Shown here: positions 33,501-42,073 of the stretch, in pieces | Layout: the number at the start of each line of letters is the position of its first letter | Numbering within the stretch: position 1 is the first letter of the stretch | Assembly (NCBI GenBank): GCA_964607765.1 | Contig: CAZSNT010000025.1 | Coordinates: forward strand, 1-64,000 | Origin: CAZSNT01 sp964607765 | GTDB taxonomy: Bacteria > Verrucomicrobiota > Lentisphaeria > Oligosphaerales > JABHEG01 | DNA: 64,000 nt | Direction: 5' to 3' | Notes under the pieces: model-generated | Told to the model about the DNA's origin: nothing | Database searches by the model: none | The model's input: the letters and a program-made list of their open reading frames with translations, nothing else | Translations under genes and position numbers: made by a program

Positions 33501-34718
33501 TCAGTTAGTGTTCTTGCTCTTGAGCAGATCCTCGATGCGCTTGTCCGCCTCGGGGGTAACAGCAGAAGGCGGCGGCTCGGGCTCCGCGGAGACTTCGCTT
33601 TCGGGCGTCGGTGCTGCGGCAAGGCTGGCAAGCCGGGCTTTGTCGACAGCAGCGGCCTTCGCCGCCTCGGCCGCCTCTTCGGCCAGAGATTCCTCCGATT
33701 GCTCCTCGTCCGAGGCCCCGCTTCCCTTCAGGGCCTCGAGCAGGGCCTGCGTCCGCGCCGTGTCCTCGGCTTCGGTCGATTCGTCGTCACCGCGCAGGTA
33801 CTCCGCGATCGCGCCGCCCGCCTGTGCGCCGGCCGTGGCGACGCTCGCCTCTCTGGCTTTCCGGACGACGTCCAGGAAGAAATCTTCCAGATTCATCGTC
33901 GGGTGGTCGACCTGCACGTCCTGGTCCGGGAAGTGCTCTCTGATCACATCCACCACCTTCGCCGTAAGTTCCTCATCCAGCCGCGGCGCAACGATGCGCG
34001 TCTGGTCCGCGACGGTCAGCACCTCCTGCAGGCTGCCCTGTGTCCGGACTTTGCCGCCGTAAAGCACGACGATCTCGTCGCACACGTCCTCCACATCCGA
34101 CAACAGGTGACTGCAGAGCACGACCGTCTTGCCACGCGTCGCCAAAAGCCGGATCACATCCTTCACCTCCCGACAACCGATCGGGTCCAGGCCCGACGTG
34201 GGCTCGTCAAGGATGACCAAGTCCGGGTCGTTGACCAAGGCCTGGGCCAGACCAATCCGGCGCGCCATGCCCTTGGAGAACTCGCCGACCGGCCGGCTGC
34301 TTGAGTTGCTGAGGCCGACCATCTCGAGCAGTTGCTCGCCGCGGCGGCGGCGCTCGTCCGCAGGCAGGCCGAACAGCGCGCCGAAAAAGTCGAGCGTCTC
34401 CGCTGCAGTCAGGTACGGATAGAGGTATGATTCCTCCGGCAGGTAACCGATCCGACGCTTGATGGTGACATTCCGCGGCGACTCGTTCAGAACGCGAATG
34501 GTGCCGCGGGTCGGATAGAGAAGTCCCAAAACGAGCTTGACCGTCGTTGACTTCCCGGAACCGTTCGGGCCAAGCAACCCGAACACCTGGCCGCGCTTCA
34601 CGTCCAGATCGATACCGTTCAGGGCGTGGGCTTTGGGGCGCCCCCAGAAGTCCTTGAAGACCTTGGTCAGGCCCTTTGCCGTCACGATGGAGTCTGCTTG
34701 CGCTGTCGCGGCTACCAT
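33501..34718 (-). CDS. ABC transporter ATP-binding protein with long acidic C-terminal extension
   Basis: 405 residues. The first roughly 235 are a typical ABC ATPase of the ABC-2/CcmA-like class: GLLGPNGSGKSTTVKLVLG (Walker A), IGYLPEESYLYPYLTAAETL (Q-loop variant), EFSKGMARRIGLAQALV (signature), LVILDEPTSGLDP (Walker B) and CSHLLSDVEDV (H-loop). About 100 residues of an accessory domain follow (RIVAPRLDEELTAKVVDVIR), then a low-complexity Ala/Glu/Pro-rich tail of some 100 residues. No permease is encoded next to it. It lies between a P1B ATPase and a membrane TPR gene in the same operon, so the partner may be one of the SPFH proteins or a permease elsewhere. Confidence 0.85.
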   Translation of the reverse strand: MVAATAQADSIVTAKGLTKVFKDFWGRPKAHALNGIDLDVKRGQVFGLLGPNGSGKSTTVKLVLGLLYPTRGTIRVLNESPRNVTIKRRIGYLPEESYLYPYLTAAETLDFFGALFGLPADERRRRGEQLLEMVGLSNSSSRPVGEFSKGMARRIGLAQALVNDPDLVILDEPTSGLDPIGCREVKDVIRLLATRGKTVVLCSHLLSDVEDVCDEIVVLYGGKVRTQGSLQEVLTVADQTRIVAPRLDEELTAKVVDVIREHFPDQDVQVDHPTMNLEDFFLDVVRKAREASVATAGAQAGGAIAEYLRGDDESTEAEDTARTQALLEALKGSGASDEEQSEESLAEEAAEAAKAAAVDKARLASLAAAPTPESEVSAEPEPPPSAVTPEADKRIEDLLKSKNTN

Positions 34719-34744
34719 GGGTTCACCGTAGGTTTCTGGGCCTC

Positions 34745-36724
34745 TCAGTCAGCGGAGACAGCCTTCTCGGCGGCAACAGTGAGGTGTTCGCCTGCCCGCA
34801 CCAGGCGCGCGCTGTTGAAGATGATCAGCAACGTGCCGGCACTGTGCAGAATCGCCGCGATGACGGGTGTGACGATCCCGATCGTTGACAGATAGAGCCC
34901 GGTGACAATGAACCCGAGCCCGATCAGGAGGTTCTCGTTGATCAGGAGCCGGCCGCGCCGGGAGAGCCAGATCAGGAACGGGATGCGGCGCAGGTCGTTG
35001 TTCATCAGCGCAATCGACGCGCTCTGAACGGCCACGTCACTGCCGATCGCCCCCATGGCAATACCGATATCGCCCGCAGCCAGGGCGGGCGCGTCATTCA
35101 CGCCGTCGCCCACGACCGCAACAATGCCTTGCTCCGACTTCAGGTCCTCCACGAACTCGACCTTCTCGTGGGGCAGGCAGCCGGCACGAATCTCAGACAC
35201 GCCGATCTTCTCGCCGACCAGTGTGGCAACCGCTTCGTTGTCGCCGGTGAACATGCAGCAGCGCCGGATACCCAGCTGCCGCACTTCGTCGATCGCTTCC
35301 TTGGCCACCGGGCGGATTGCATCACGCAGCCCAATCCAGCCCAGCACCTTCTCGCCTTTCGCGACAAACACGATGCTGGCCCCGACGCTGTCCGGCTGGG
35401 CCAGTGTCTCGGTCATGCTCGAGGTGTCAATGCCGCACTCCTGCAGCCACGACTCACGGCCGACTCGGAACACGTCCGTGCCGAAGGTGGCCTCCACGCC
35501 CCGACCGGTCACCTCGGTATAGGCTTGCGGGTGGTCCCACTCGACTCCCGCCTCATCGGCAAGCCGACGCATGGCCTGGGCCGCGGGATGGTTGCTGTGA
35601 GATTCGGTCGATGTCGCGGCCAGCAACAGCTCGGAGAGCTCCACGTCGGGGGCCGGCTGCAGCCTGGCCACCTCCAGATTCCCTTCGGTCAGCGTGCCTG
35701 TCTTGTCGAAGACAATGGCCCGGATCTTGGCGGCCAGTTCAATGTGCGAAACGTCCTTGATCAGGATGCCCAGGCGCGCCGCCGCCGCAATGGCAGCGAT
35801 CACTGCAGACGGCGTAGCAATGACCAGCGCACAAGGGCAGGACATGACCAGCACGGCAATGACACGGTTCAGCTCGCGTGTGAAGACCCAGACCAAGGCG
35901 GCGATCATCAACACGGTCGGTGTGTAGTACACCACGTACCGGTCAATCATGCGCATGATGGGCAGCTTCGACTTCTCAGCCGCAACGATCAGATCCCGGA
36001 CCTTGCCCAGCGTGGTGTCGGCGCCAACCCGGGTCACTTTCACGTCTACCAGGCCGGTCAGGTTCTGCGTGCCGGCGTATACATCGTCGTCGAGCTGCTT
36101 ATCCACGGGCAGTGATTCACCCGTGATCGATGCCTGGTTGACTGTACTCGTGCCGTTGACAATGGTCCCGTCAGCCGGGAAGTTCTCGCCCGGGCGGACG
36201 CGAAAGACATGTCCGACCTCCAGCTCGAGGGCGTCCACATCCACCTCGCCGTCGTCTGTGATCCGGCGCGCGCGGCGCGGCGTCAACCGCACCAGTGCCT
36301 CGATGCTGGCTTCCGCGCCGATGGCGGTCTTGCGCTCGATCGTGATGGTCAGCAGCATGAAGAACGCCACCGCCCCCGCCGTCCGGTAATCCCGCTGCGC
36401 AAAGGCAGCGATCAAGGCGAGGGCCACCAGCTCGTTCATGTAGACCTTGCCCTGCCACAGATCACGAACGGCCGAAATGAAAATCGGCACTCCCAGGATG
36501 AGCGCGCCCACGATGGCACTCAGCTCGATGGCGAACGGATCGACATAGGCCGAGAACAGCGCCTTCGAGATATAGGAATTAAGCACCAGTATGCCGCCGA
36601 AAATGGCGAGGCCGAGTCGCAGAGACTCGTCGTGAGCGTGGTTATGGCCGCAGGCCGGGCAACCGCCCTCGTCGTGAGGCGCAGCGCTGCCGGAAACCTG
36701 GTCACCAACCTTGTCGATCAGCAT
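34745..36724 (-). CDS. P1B-type heavy-metal-translocating ATPase
   Basis: 659 residues. All P-type features are present: actuator TGESLPVDKQ, phosphorylation site DKTGTLTEG (Asp340), nucleotide-binding His-Pro in ESHSNHPAAQAM, and hinge GDGVNDAPAL. The membrane metal site has SCPCAL (Cys296/Cys298). There is no N-terminal HMA domain; instead a short Cys/His segment CPACGHNHAHD could bind metal. The last helix has HSAGTLLIIFNSARL, closer to the HEGGT motif of P1B-4 pumps than to the D-x-G of Zn/Cd pumps. Specificity is therefore unclear. It is fourth in the SPFH operon, with AGGAG 5 bases before the ATG. Confidence 0.9.
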   Translation of the reverse strand: MLIDKVGDQVSGSAAPHDEGGCPACGHNHAHDESLRLGLAIFGGILVLNSYISKALFSAYVDPFAIELSAIVGALILGVPIFISAVRDLWQGKVYMNELVALALIAAFAQRDYRTAGAVAFFMLLTITIERKTAIGAEASIEALVRLTPRRARRITDDGEVDVDALELEVGHVFRVRPGENFPADGTIVNGTSTVNQASITGESLPVDKQLDDDVYAGTQNLTGLVDVKVTRVGADTTLGKVRDLIVAAEKSKLPIMRMIDRYVVYYTPTVLMIAALVWVFTRELNRVIAVLVMSCPCALVIATPSAVIAAIAAAARLGILIKDVSHIELAAKIRAIVFDKTGTLTEGNLEVARLQPAPDVELSELLLAATSTESHSNHPAAQAMRRLADEAGVEWDHPQAYTEVTGRGVEATFGTDVFRVGRESWLQECGIDTSSMTETLAQPDSVGASIVFVAKGEKVLGWIGLRDAIRPVAKEAIDEVRQLGIRRCCMFTGDNEAVATLVGEKIGVSEIRAGCLPHEKVEFVEDLKSEQGIVAVVGDGVNDAPALAAGDIGIAMGAIGSDVAVQSASIALMNNDLRRIPFLIWLSRRGRLLINENLLIGLGFIVTGLYLSTIGIVTPVIAAILHSAGTLLIIFNSARLVRAGEHLTVAAEKAVSAD

Positions 36725-36744
36725 AGTCGCTCCTGTTCGCTGAA

Positions 36745-37950
36745 CTACTCGTCAGAATGGTCGTCGCCGTGCTCGGTCGTCGGTCTCGGCTTCTTCGGTT
36801 CGGGGCCCAGACGGAGGCGTATCTCTTGGCGCCCGCCCTTCTTGGCGTGGACGATCCACTTGTCCTCCACCCTGCCCAACACCTCGCGGATCACGTCTTG
36901 GTGCAATGCAACCAGCATGCTCTCCGGGTGCTTCTCGTACTCAGCCAGGACTTTCTTGAAGTACCCTGCATCGGCCTTGACCGACTCGACGGTCCGCGTC
37001 TTGTAAGCACGCGCTTCAGCAACGATCCGGGAGGCTTCCCCTTCAGCACCGGGCAGAACGCGTCTCTCGTAGGCGTGCGCTTCCTCGCGGGCGGTCTGCG
37101 CCTCCACGGCAGCATCGACCACTTCCCGGAATGCGCCCTGCACAGACACAGGCGGCTGTATCTCGAACAAGCTCACCTGCTGCACCTCAATGCCGAGATC
37201 CAGCTGCGTTAACAGGCTGTTGACGCGGCGACGTACGGCACCGGACAGCGACTCACCCACAGCAGTGCCGCCCTCAACTCTCGACAGCGACCACACACTC
37301 TCGACCGGCCACGCGCCGACCTCTGCCAGCACAGACTGCGACAGAGCGTTCTGGATAGCGCGTTCGGCTCCGCGCGGGCGCTCCGGCACCCCCGGCGCCG
37401 CGGGTCTGGCGTCGGCGCCTCGCTCCCCCTCGCTGTCGTCGAAGAACGCGAGGTAGTAACGTTTCGCGTCCGTCACACGGTAGGTCAACGTCCAGATCAT
37501 ATGCATGATGTTGAAGTCGCCCGTAACCACGTAACCGTCGGTACCCGGCACCAACCCCGCGCCGCCGGTCGCGTCTTCCTCTGCGGGGTCCATGGCATCA
37601 ATGACGTTCGGGTCTTTGTTCGGCCAGAACGTCGTGGCCGTGCTCAGCGTGATGGAGCGTTGCGCCGGCACGCGCTTGACCCGGTCAATCGGGTAAGGCC
37701 AAGCCCAGTACCACTTGCCGCTGGTCAGGATTTCCTGACCGTCCTTGGTGGTCAGCTTCCCGAACCGGAACAGCATCGCTTCCTCGTGCTCCCTGACGTA
37801 GAACACGCCGCTGAGCAGGAGATACGCGAAGCTGAGCACGATCAGGATACGAAGACAGAAAAACAGGATTCGCAACGTCTGAACAAGGGCCTGAAGCCCC
37901 TGACCTACGTCCGATAACTCCGTTCCCTGGTGTTGAGTCCCGCTGCTCAT
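36745..37950 (-). CDS. SPFH-domain protein, HflK-like (third of three)
   Basis: 401 residues. One N-terminal membrane helix (ILFFCLRILIVLSFAYLLLS) is followed by an SPFH domain (YVREHEEAMLFRFGKL ... PYPIDRVKRVPAQRSITL) and a helical coiled-coil region (YERRVLPGAEGEASRIVAEA) with the GEA-type repeats of the HflK/flotillin class. An insertion of acidic/Pro-rich sequence (GERGADARPAAPGVPERPRG) sits within the domain. The C-terminal tail is charged (RPTTEHGDDHSDE). It overlaps the upstream HflC-like gene by 4 bases (ATGA), so the pair is coupled. In E. coli HflK/HflC surround FtsH; no ftsH is present here. Confidence 0.85.
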   Translation of the reverse strand: MSSGTQHQGTELSDVGQGLQALVQTLRILFFCLRILIVLSFAYLLLSGVFYVREHEEAMLFRFGKLTTKDGQEILTSGKWYWAWPYPIDRVKRVPAQRSITLSTATTFWPNKDPNVIDAMDPAEEDATGGAGLVPGTDGYVVTGDFNIMHMIWTLTYRVTDAKRYYLAFFDDSEGERGADARPAAPGVPERPRGAERAIQNALSQSVLAEVGAWPVESVWSLSRVEGGTAVGESLSGAVRRRVNSLLTQLDLGIEVQQVSLFEIQPPVSVQGAFREVVDAAVEAQTAREEAHAYERRVLPGAEGEASRIVAEARAYKTRTVESVKADAGYFKKVLAEYEKHPESMLVALHQDVIREVLGRVEDKWIVHAKKGGRQEIRLRLGPEPKKPRPTTEHGDDHSDE

Positions 37951-39014
37951 TGATTGGGCTCCCTCTCAACCTTGCCCTTGCCTGCCGAACCCGACACTGC
38001 CGAATCCAGGTCCGTGGCGCCCGGCAGCAGCAGATCGTACGGCGGCGTCTGCGTGTCAACGATGATGGTCGTCTTCTCCGAAAGCGTCCTGCGCAGCGAC
38101 GACAGCTTCCGCAGGAACGCGGCCAGCTCCGGGTTCTTGCTGAACGCGGCATAGTGTCCGGCCGCTATCTGATCGCCCTCGGCACGAATGCCTTCCGCCT
38201 TGCCTGCGGCCTCCGCCAGCAACTCCTCCTTCTTCAGGTCGGCGTCGGCGCGGATCGTCTTGGCGTCCCGGTCGCCTTGCGCACGCAGCTCAGCCGACTT
38301 GCGGCTCCGTTCAGCCTTCATACGCGCAAAGACCTTGGTTGACACGGTTTCCGGAAAACCCAGGTGTTTGAAGCCCAAGTGCCGCACATCGATGCCGTAC
38401 TTGCGCTTGGCGATGTCGCGCACACCGACAATGCGCACGTCATCGGCGGGCGTGCCCGGGTCGTTGCTCTCATCGACGCCGTTCAGAATCTCGCTCTCGA
38501 TCTGCTCCAACTTGACTTGGCTGGCGTCCACATTGATCAGCTCGGTCAGTCTGTGGCGGCCCAGAACGATGTTGCGGCTGTTGCGCACCACGTCGTCCAG
38601 CTTCTTCTCGGCCTCGGCCGTCGTGCCCACGCTCTTCAGGAACAGGCCGGGATTCTCGTGGTCAATGCGCCACAACACGTAAGTTGTCACCACGACCTGG
38701 TAGTCGTCCGCGGTCTGGATCTGTTCCACCTGCCCCTTCTGCAATTCGTAGCATTGCAGCCGGTTGTCCTGCCGCCAGACCGTCTCGATGGGATACGGCC
38801 ACTTCAGGTGCAGGCCGGCATCATAGACCTTCACGGGGCCGTCGGCGCCGCCGGACCGGCGCGGACTGCCGAATCGCAACACGATGGCACAGTCCGTCTG
38901 CTTGACGTCAAACGTGATGAGCGCCGCCAGGAAAATGCCTGCGACCAGAAACCCCAGCACAACGATCGGCCAGTGCTGTATCAAGGTGCGCTTGCCCGTA
39001 AAACCTTCACTCAT
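37947..39014 (-). CDS. SPFH-domain protein, HflC-like (second of three)
   Basis: 355 residues. One N-terminal membrane helix (IVVLGFLVAGIFLAALITF), then the SPFH domain (IVLRFGSPRRSGGADGPVKV, GLHLKWPYPIETVWRQDNRL) and a helical coiled coil with KAERSRKSAELRAQGDRDAK and AEAAGKAEGIRAEGDQIAAG, typical of HflC. GGAGG 8 bases before the ATG. It is coupled to the HflK-like gene by a 4-base overlap and follows the large SPFH gene after a 116-base gap that shows no other gene. Likely forms a hetero-oligomeric ring at the inner membrane with its neighbours. Confidence 0.85.
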   Translation of the reverse strand: MSEGFTGKRTLIQHWPIVVLGFLVAGIFLAALITFDVKQTDCAIVLRFGSPRRSGGADGPVKVYDAGLHLKWPYPIETVWRQDNRLQCYELQKGQVEQIQTADDYQVVVTTYVLWRIDHENPGLFLKSVGTTAEAEKKLDDVVRNSRNIVLGRHRLTELINVDASQVKLEQIESEILNGVDESNDPGTPADDVRIVGVRDIAKRKYGIDVRHLGFKHLGFPETVSTKVFARMKAERSRKSAELRAQGDRDAKTIRADADLKKEELLAEAAGKAEGIRAEGDQIAAGHYAAFSKNPELAAFLRKLSSLRRTLSEKTTIIVDTQTPPYDLLLPGATDLDSAVSGSAGKGKVEREPNQ

Positions 39015-39130
39015 CGTCGATCCCTCCGCTGCTTTTCCAATGCGCCGTGCGCGACGCTCTGCAGACTATCTTCACACTCTCACGCTTCACGAATAACGAC
39101 CAAAGAGTAACAACTGATCAGGAACGGCCC

Positions 39131-41095
39131 TCACAGCTCCGTCCGGTCCAGATCAAGATCGCGCAGGTCCGGACGCAGCTTCTTCTGCAGATCGATCTCG
39201 TAGACCTCGGTGCCTTCCTTTGTGCCGACAACGAACTTGCGCACAAGCATGCCCTCGCGTTCGAGCACGTCCAGGAAGCTGCGCAACACGAACAGTTTCG
39301 GCGCCGCGTCGAACGCGGCCAGTTGCTTGTCAAAACGCTCCGCCTCCGCGCCGGACACCCGCACGCGCCCATTCCTGTAGGCCGCCGCGTCGGACAGCAC
39401 GCCCACCTTTTCGGCGTGAGCGCCCAACACGGTCTCAATCGCGTATTGCTCCGCGTTCATGACCTTCTCGTCGCGCTCTTCCATGGCGGCCACAACTTCA
39501 TCGAACGCCTCGCCCACTTTCACGGGCGGGTGAAGTCCCTGCAGGCCGATGAACACAACCTGCACGCCCAGCTTCAACTCGTCCGCCGCATCCTGAATCC
39601 GCCGTTGCAGAATGCCGCTGCTGCGCGCCCGGCCCGTTGTCAGGATATCGAAGAAATCCACATTGGCCAGGTAACGCACCACTTCGCGCGTCGCCACCCG
39701 TTTGAGCGTGGCCAGGGCGTCGCGGTGTCCGTAGGCATAGTCGTAGAGGTTACTGACTTTGAAGTAGAGCGGGATACTGGCGGACAGGAAATAGACGCTG
39801 ACCGGAAGCGGCTCAGTCGACTCGATGCCGGTCTCGCCCTCGTCCATGGTGTAAGTGGGCGCGCTCGCCACGACAAAGTCGAACTCTTTCTTGTGGTGGG
39901 TCTTGGTCCAGACCACGACCCGGCCCGTGGGATCGCCCTGCATCTCTCCCATCTCGGGATCGAGCTCTTCCGCGTGTTCGTCCTCGCCCTCACCCTCGTG
40001 GCCTTCCGGGATGTAGCCGATCGGAATCTCCTGAACGCGCTCCACCGGGAACTTGTAGATGCGGGCCAACGGTGCGGGCAGTTTGAAGTGCAGGCCCGGA
40101 GTCAGCGGCTCACGGCTCACCACCCGGCCGAAACGTTCGCGAATCCCGTTCTCCTCCGTGTTCACCACGATCAGGCACGTCTGCAGCCACAGCGCGGCAG
40201 CCATCACAATGGCGAAGGGCACAACGGTCCGCTCCAGGAACCGGTAGAACCACACCTCCGAGACCTGGAAGCCGAACTGGTAGTCCAGCGAAGCCGCCAC
40301 ATTCCGTGCCAGGCCGCCGGGCTCGGTAAACAACGCGAGCAGCCGGCTCTCGTACAGCGGGCGTTCCTCCTCACCCGGGCTGCGGGGACGGTAGAACTCG
40401 ATGATGAAATTGGTGATCAGCTCCGCGCCGAGCACAATCAGCAGGCCCATTGCGACTTTCGCGAAGCGCGGGTCGACTGTCGCCGGCGAGTCGAGAACGC
40501 CTTCGCCAACCAAGGCAATCCCGGCCAGCAGGAAAAGCAGACCATTCAGGAACATCAACGCGCCGCAGGGGCGAATCCAACGGCAGTCCCGTTCGCGCGA
40601 AACGCCGACGAAATAGCTCCCGCTGATCACGGCGGCCAGGAAGAACGTGAATGCCATCGACGCGTAGGGAAGCGGCCGTTCCGCCACCGGCAGCGTCAGG
40701 GCGCTGTTCCACTTCGACCACACCACCACACCCGAAGCCACGAGCGCAACGCCGAGAAGCACAGTAAACGCAGGCACGAGGTACTTCACATAGTGCTCGC
40801 TGGCGCGCGCCGCGAGCTTGACAGCGTCATCGCCCTCGTCAAATAGCTCAGTGCCCGCGTGAACACGCCCATGCTCGACCGATTCGAGTGCCTCCTCCGC
40901 CTGACGCCGCGCCAGACGCAGACGCCCCGCAGAAACCACCGCAGCAAGGCAGAGCGCGCCGCTGGCAAGAACCACCGGCACACACGCCGAACACGTGACG
41001 ACTTTGCTGAGCAACACCGCCGTCACCAGGAAAAAAAGCCCGATCAGCGAAGCAATCCAAGCCAGCTTCTCGGGTCTCGTGGTAGCATCCGTCAT
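39131..41095 (-). CDS. Large polytopic SPFH-domain protein (first of three)
   Basis: 654 residues. Unlike ordinary HflK it has about seven hydrophobic helices before the SPFH part (about 11-30, 37-55, 105-125, 145-163, 177-200, 214-233, 291-311). The SPFH region follows with NTEENGIRERFGRVV, PLTPGLHFKLPAPLARIYKF and a long loop of acidic residues (EGHEGEGEDEHAEELDPEMG). The C-terminal region runs through RRIQDAADELKLGVQVVFIG and HPPVKVGEAFDEVVAAMEER, which is HflK-like, and ends in a soluble tail. It opens the six-gene operon, preceded by a good promoter and AAAGGG. A membrane scaffold function is inferred from the family. Confidence 0.8.
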   Translation of the reverse strand: MTDATTRPEKLAWIASLIGLFFLVTAVLLSKVVTCSACVPVVLASGALCLAAVVSAGRLRLARRQAEEALESVEHGRVHAGTELFDEGDDAVKLAARASEHYVKYLVPAFTVLLGVALVASGVVVWSKWNSALTLPVAERPLPYASMAFTFFLAAVISGSYFVGVSRERDCRWIRPCGALMFLNGLLFLLAGIALVGEGVLDSPATVDPRFAKVAMGLLIVLGAELITNFIIEFYRPRSPGEEERPLYESRLLALFTEPGGLARNVAASLDYQFGFQVSEVWFYRFLERTVVPFAIVMAAALWLQTCLIVVNTEENGIRERFGRVVSREPLTPGLHFKLPAPLARIYKFPVERVQEIPIGYIPEGHEGEGEDEHAEELDPEMGEMQGDPTGRVVVWTKTHHKKEFDFVVASAPTYTMDEGETGIESTEPLPVSVYFLSASIPLYFKVSNLYDYAYGHRDALATLKRVATREVVRYLANVDFFDILTTGRARSSGILQRRIQDAADELKLGVQVVFIGLQGLHPPVKVGEAFDEVVAAMEERDEKVMNAEQYAIETVLGAHAEKVGVLSDAAAYRNGRVRVSGAEAERFDKQLAAFDAAPKLFVLRSFLDVLEREGMLVRKFVVGTKEGTEVYEIDLQKKLRPDLRDLDLDRTEL

Positions 41096-41190
41096 ATTCG
41101 CATGCCCTTTGCTGCCTGCGTCGAGCAGTAACGCGCCTCGCGAACTCCGCCGAAAGCACCGATGCTGCTGTCCATCTCCGAAAGCTAAGA

Positions 41191-41218
41191 AAAATACTCA
41201 GATTTCCGCAATTCTCAA
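41191..41218 (-). promoter_or_regulatory. Sigma-70-like promoter of the SPFH operon
   Basis: On the minus strand TTGAGA (41218-41213), 16 bases, TATTTT (41196-41191). The predicted start of transcription is about 90 bases upstream of the ATG at 41095. Identified by eye. Confidence 0.5.
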
Positions 41219-41418
41219 GCGGTACCAGACCGAACGCGGGCCGGACCGCACCGGAAGGCAGCCGACTCGTGCCTGAGAAAGGCCGGCATGCAACGCGTCT
41301 GCACAGGCTCTTTACCCGCCTCCCGCCGCTTCGCGCGCGACAGCTTGAGTAACTGCAGCACCTGATCTGAGACAGCAGACCGCCCCGGATGTTCCACAGC
41401 ACGCGTGGAGGAGCCTGC

Positions 41419-41509
41419 CATGGGACTGCCGAGCACTGCCATCCGTGGGGACACGCCCCTCACCGGACCATCCGTGGGACGGCACTGCCATCCGCGGGGA
41501 CACGCCCCC
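41419..41509. repeat. CCATCCGTGGG repeat cluster
   Basis: The 530-base gap between the SPFH operon and the yjbQ-like gene holds this cluster. Two 28-base copies at 41433-41460 and 41482-41509 differ at very few positions and share CCATCCGTGGG followed by GACACGCCCC. A third, partial copy of CCATCCGTGGG lies at 41468-41478. The stretch 41419-41436 (ATGGGACTGCCGAGCACT) also resembles part of the family B REP-like arm. The rest of the gap shows only the operon promoter and no gene. Confidence 0.7.
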
Positions 41510-41625
41510 CATACCAGTCCGGGATCAGTTGTGACCACGCACTTTGGCAGCAGCCGCATCGTGCCCTTATTGTAACCGTTGAACTGGATGGAGAGTGGGA
41601 TAAAGAGCCGAGTGAGGAGAGTGAC

Positions 41626-42042
41626 GTGAAGAGCTATCGCAAGGAACTGTGGTTCGAGGCACGGCGCAGGCGCGAACTGATCAACATAACGGGCGAGGTG
41701 GAGCAGTGCCTGCGCGAATCCGGTGTCCGCGAGGGGCTGCTGCTGTGCAACGCCATGCACATCACCGCGTCCGTGTTCATCAACGACGATGAGAGCGGCC
41801 TGCACGCAGACTACGAGAAGTGGCTCGAGAAACTGGCACCCGAGAAGCCCCACTCGCAGTACGCGCACAACGGCTATGAAGACAACGCGGACGCACACCT
41901 GAAGCGCACCGTCATGGGCCGCGAGGTCGTGGTTGCCATTACGGACGGACGCCTGGATTTCGGGCCCTGGGAGCAGATCTTCTACGGCGAGTTCGACGGC
42001 AAACGCCGCAAACGTGTGCTTGTCAAGATCATCGGGGAATAG
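41626..42042 (+). CDS. YjbQ/UPF0047 family protein
   Basis: 138 residues, full length for the YjbQ (UPF0047) family. Motifs: ELINITGEVEQCLRESGVRE, LLLCNAMHITASVFINDDES, HNGYEDNADAHLKRTVMGRE and GPWEQIFYGEFDGKRRKRVL. The family fold and conserved His/Asp/Asn site are known; some members have weak thiamin-phosphate synthase activity, and the physiological role is unsettled. GTG start at 41626 supported by GAGGAGA 5 bases upstream. It runs convergently with the COG5610-like gene, 31 bases between stops. Confidence 0.85.
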   Translation: MKSYRKELWFEARRRRELINITGEVEQCLRESGVREGLLLCNAMHITASVFINDDESGLHADYEKWLEKLAPEKPHSQYAHNGYEDNADAHLKRTVMGREVVVAITDGRLDFGPWEQIFYGEFDGKRRKRVLVKIIGE

Positions 42043-42073
42043 GCGGGGGGGGCACCACACGCGTCAGCCTGTC

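Noticed and set aside
36745..39014. Naming the SPFH pair hflK and hflC outright
   Set aside because: They are HflK/HflC-like, but there are three SPFH genes, no ftsH or hflX, and unusual insertions; orthology is not secure.
39047..40846. 599-codon plus-strand frame over the large SPFH gene
   Set aside because: His/Arg/Gln-rich antisense translation; the minus strand has clear SPFH motifs and a promoter.
32685..41218. Possible anti-phage defence island
   Set aside because: SPFH, metal pump and ABC genes have no nuclease, toxin or known defence domain beside them; a membrane transport or quality-control role fits better.
41433..41509. Possible CRISPR array
   Set aside because: Only two to three repeat copies with uneven spacing, the middle copy partial, and no cas genes.
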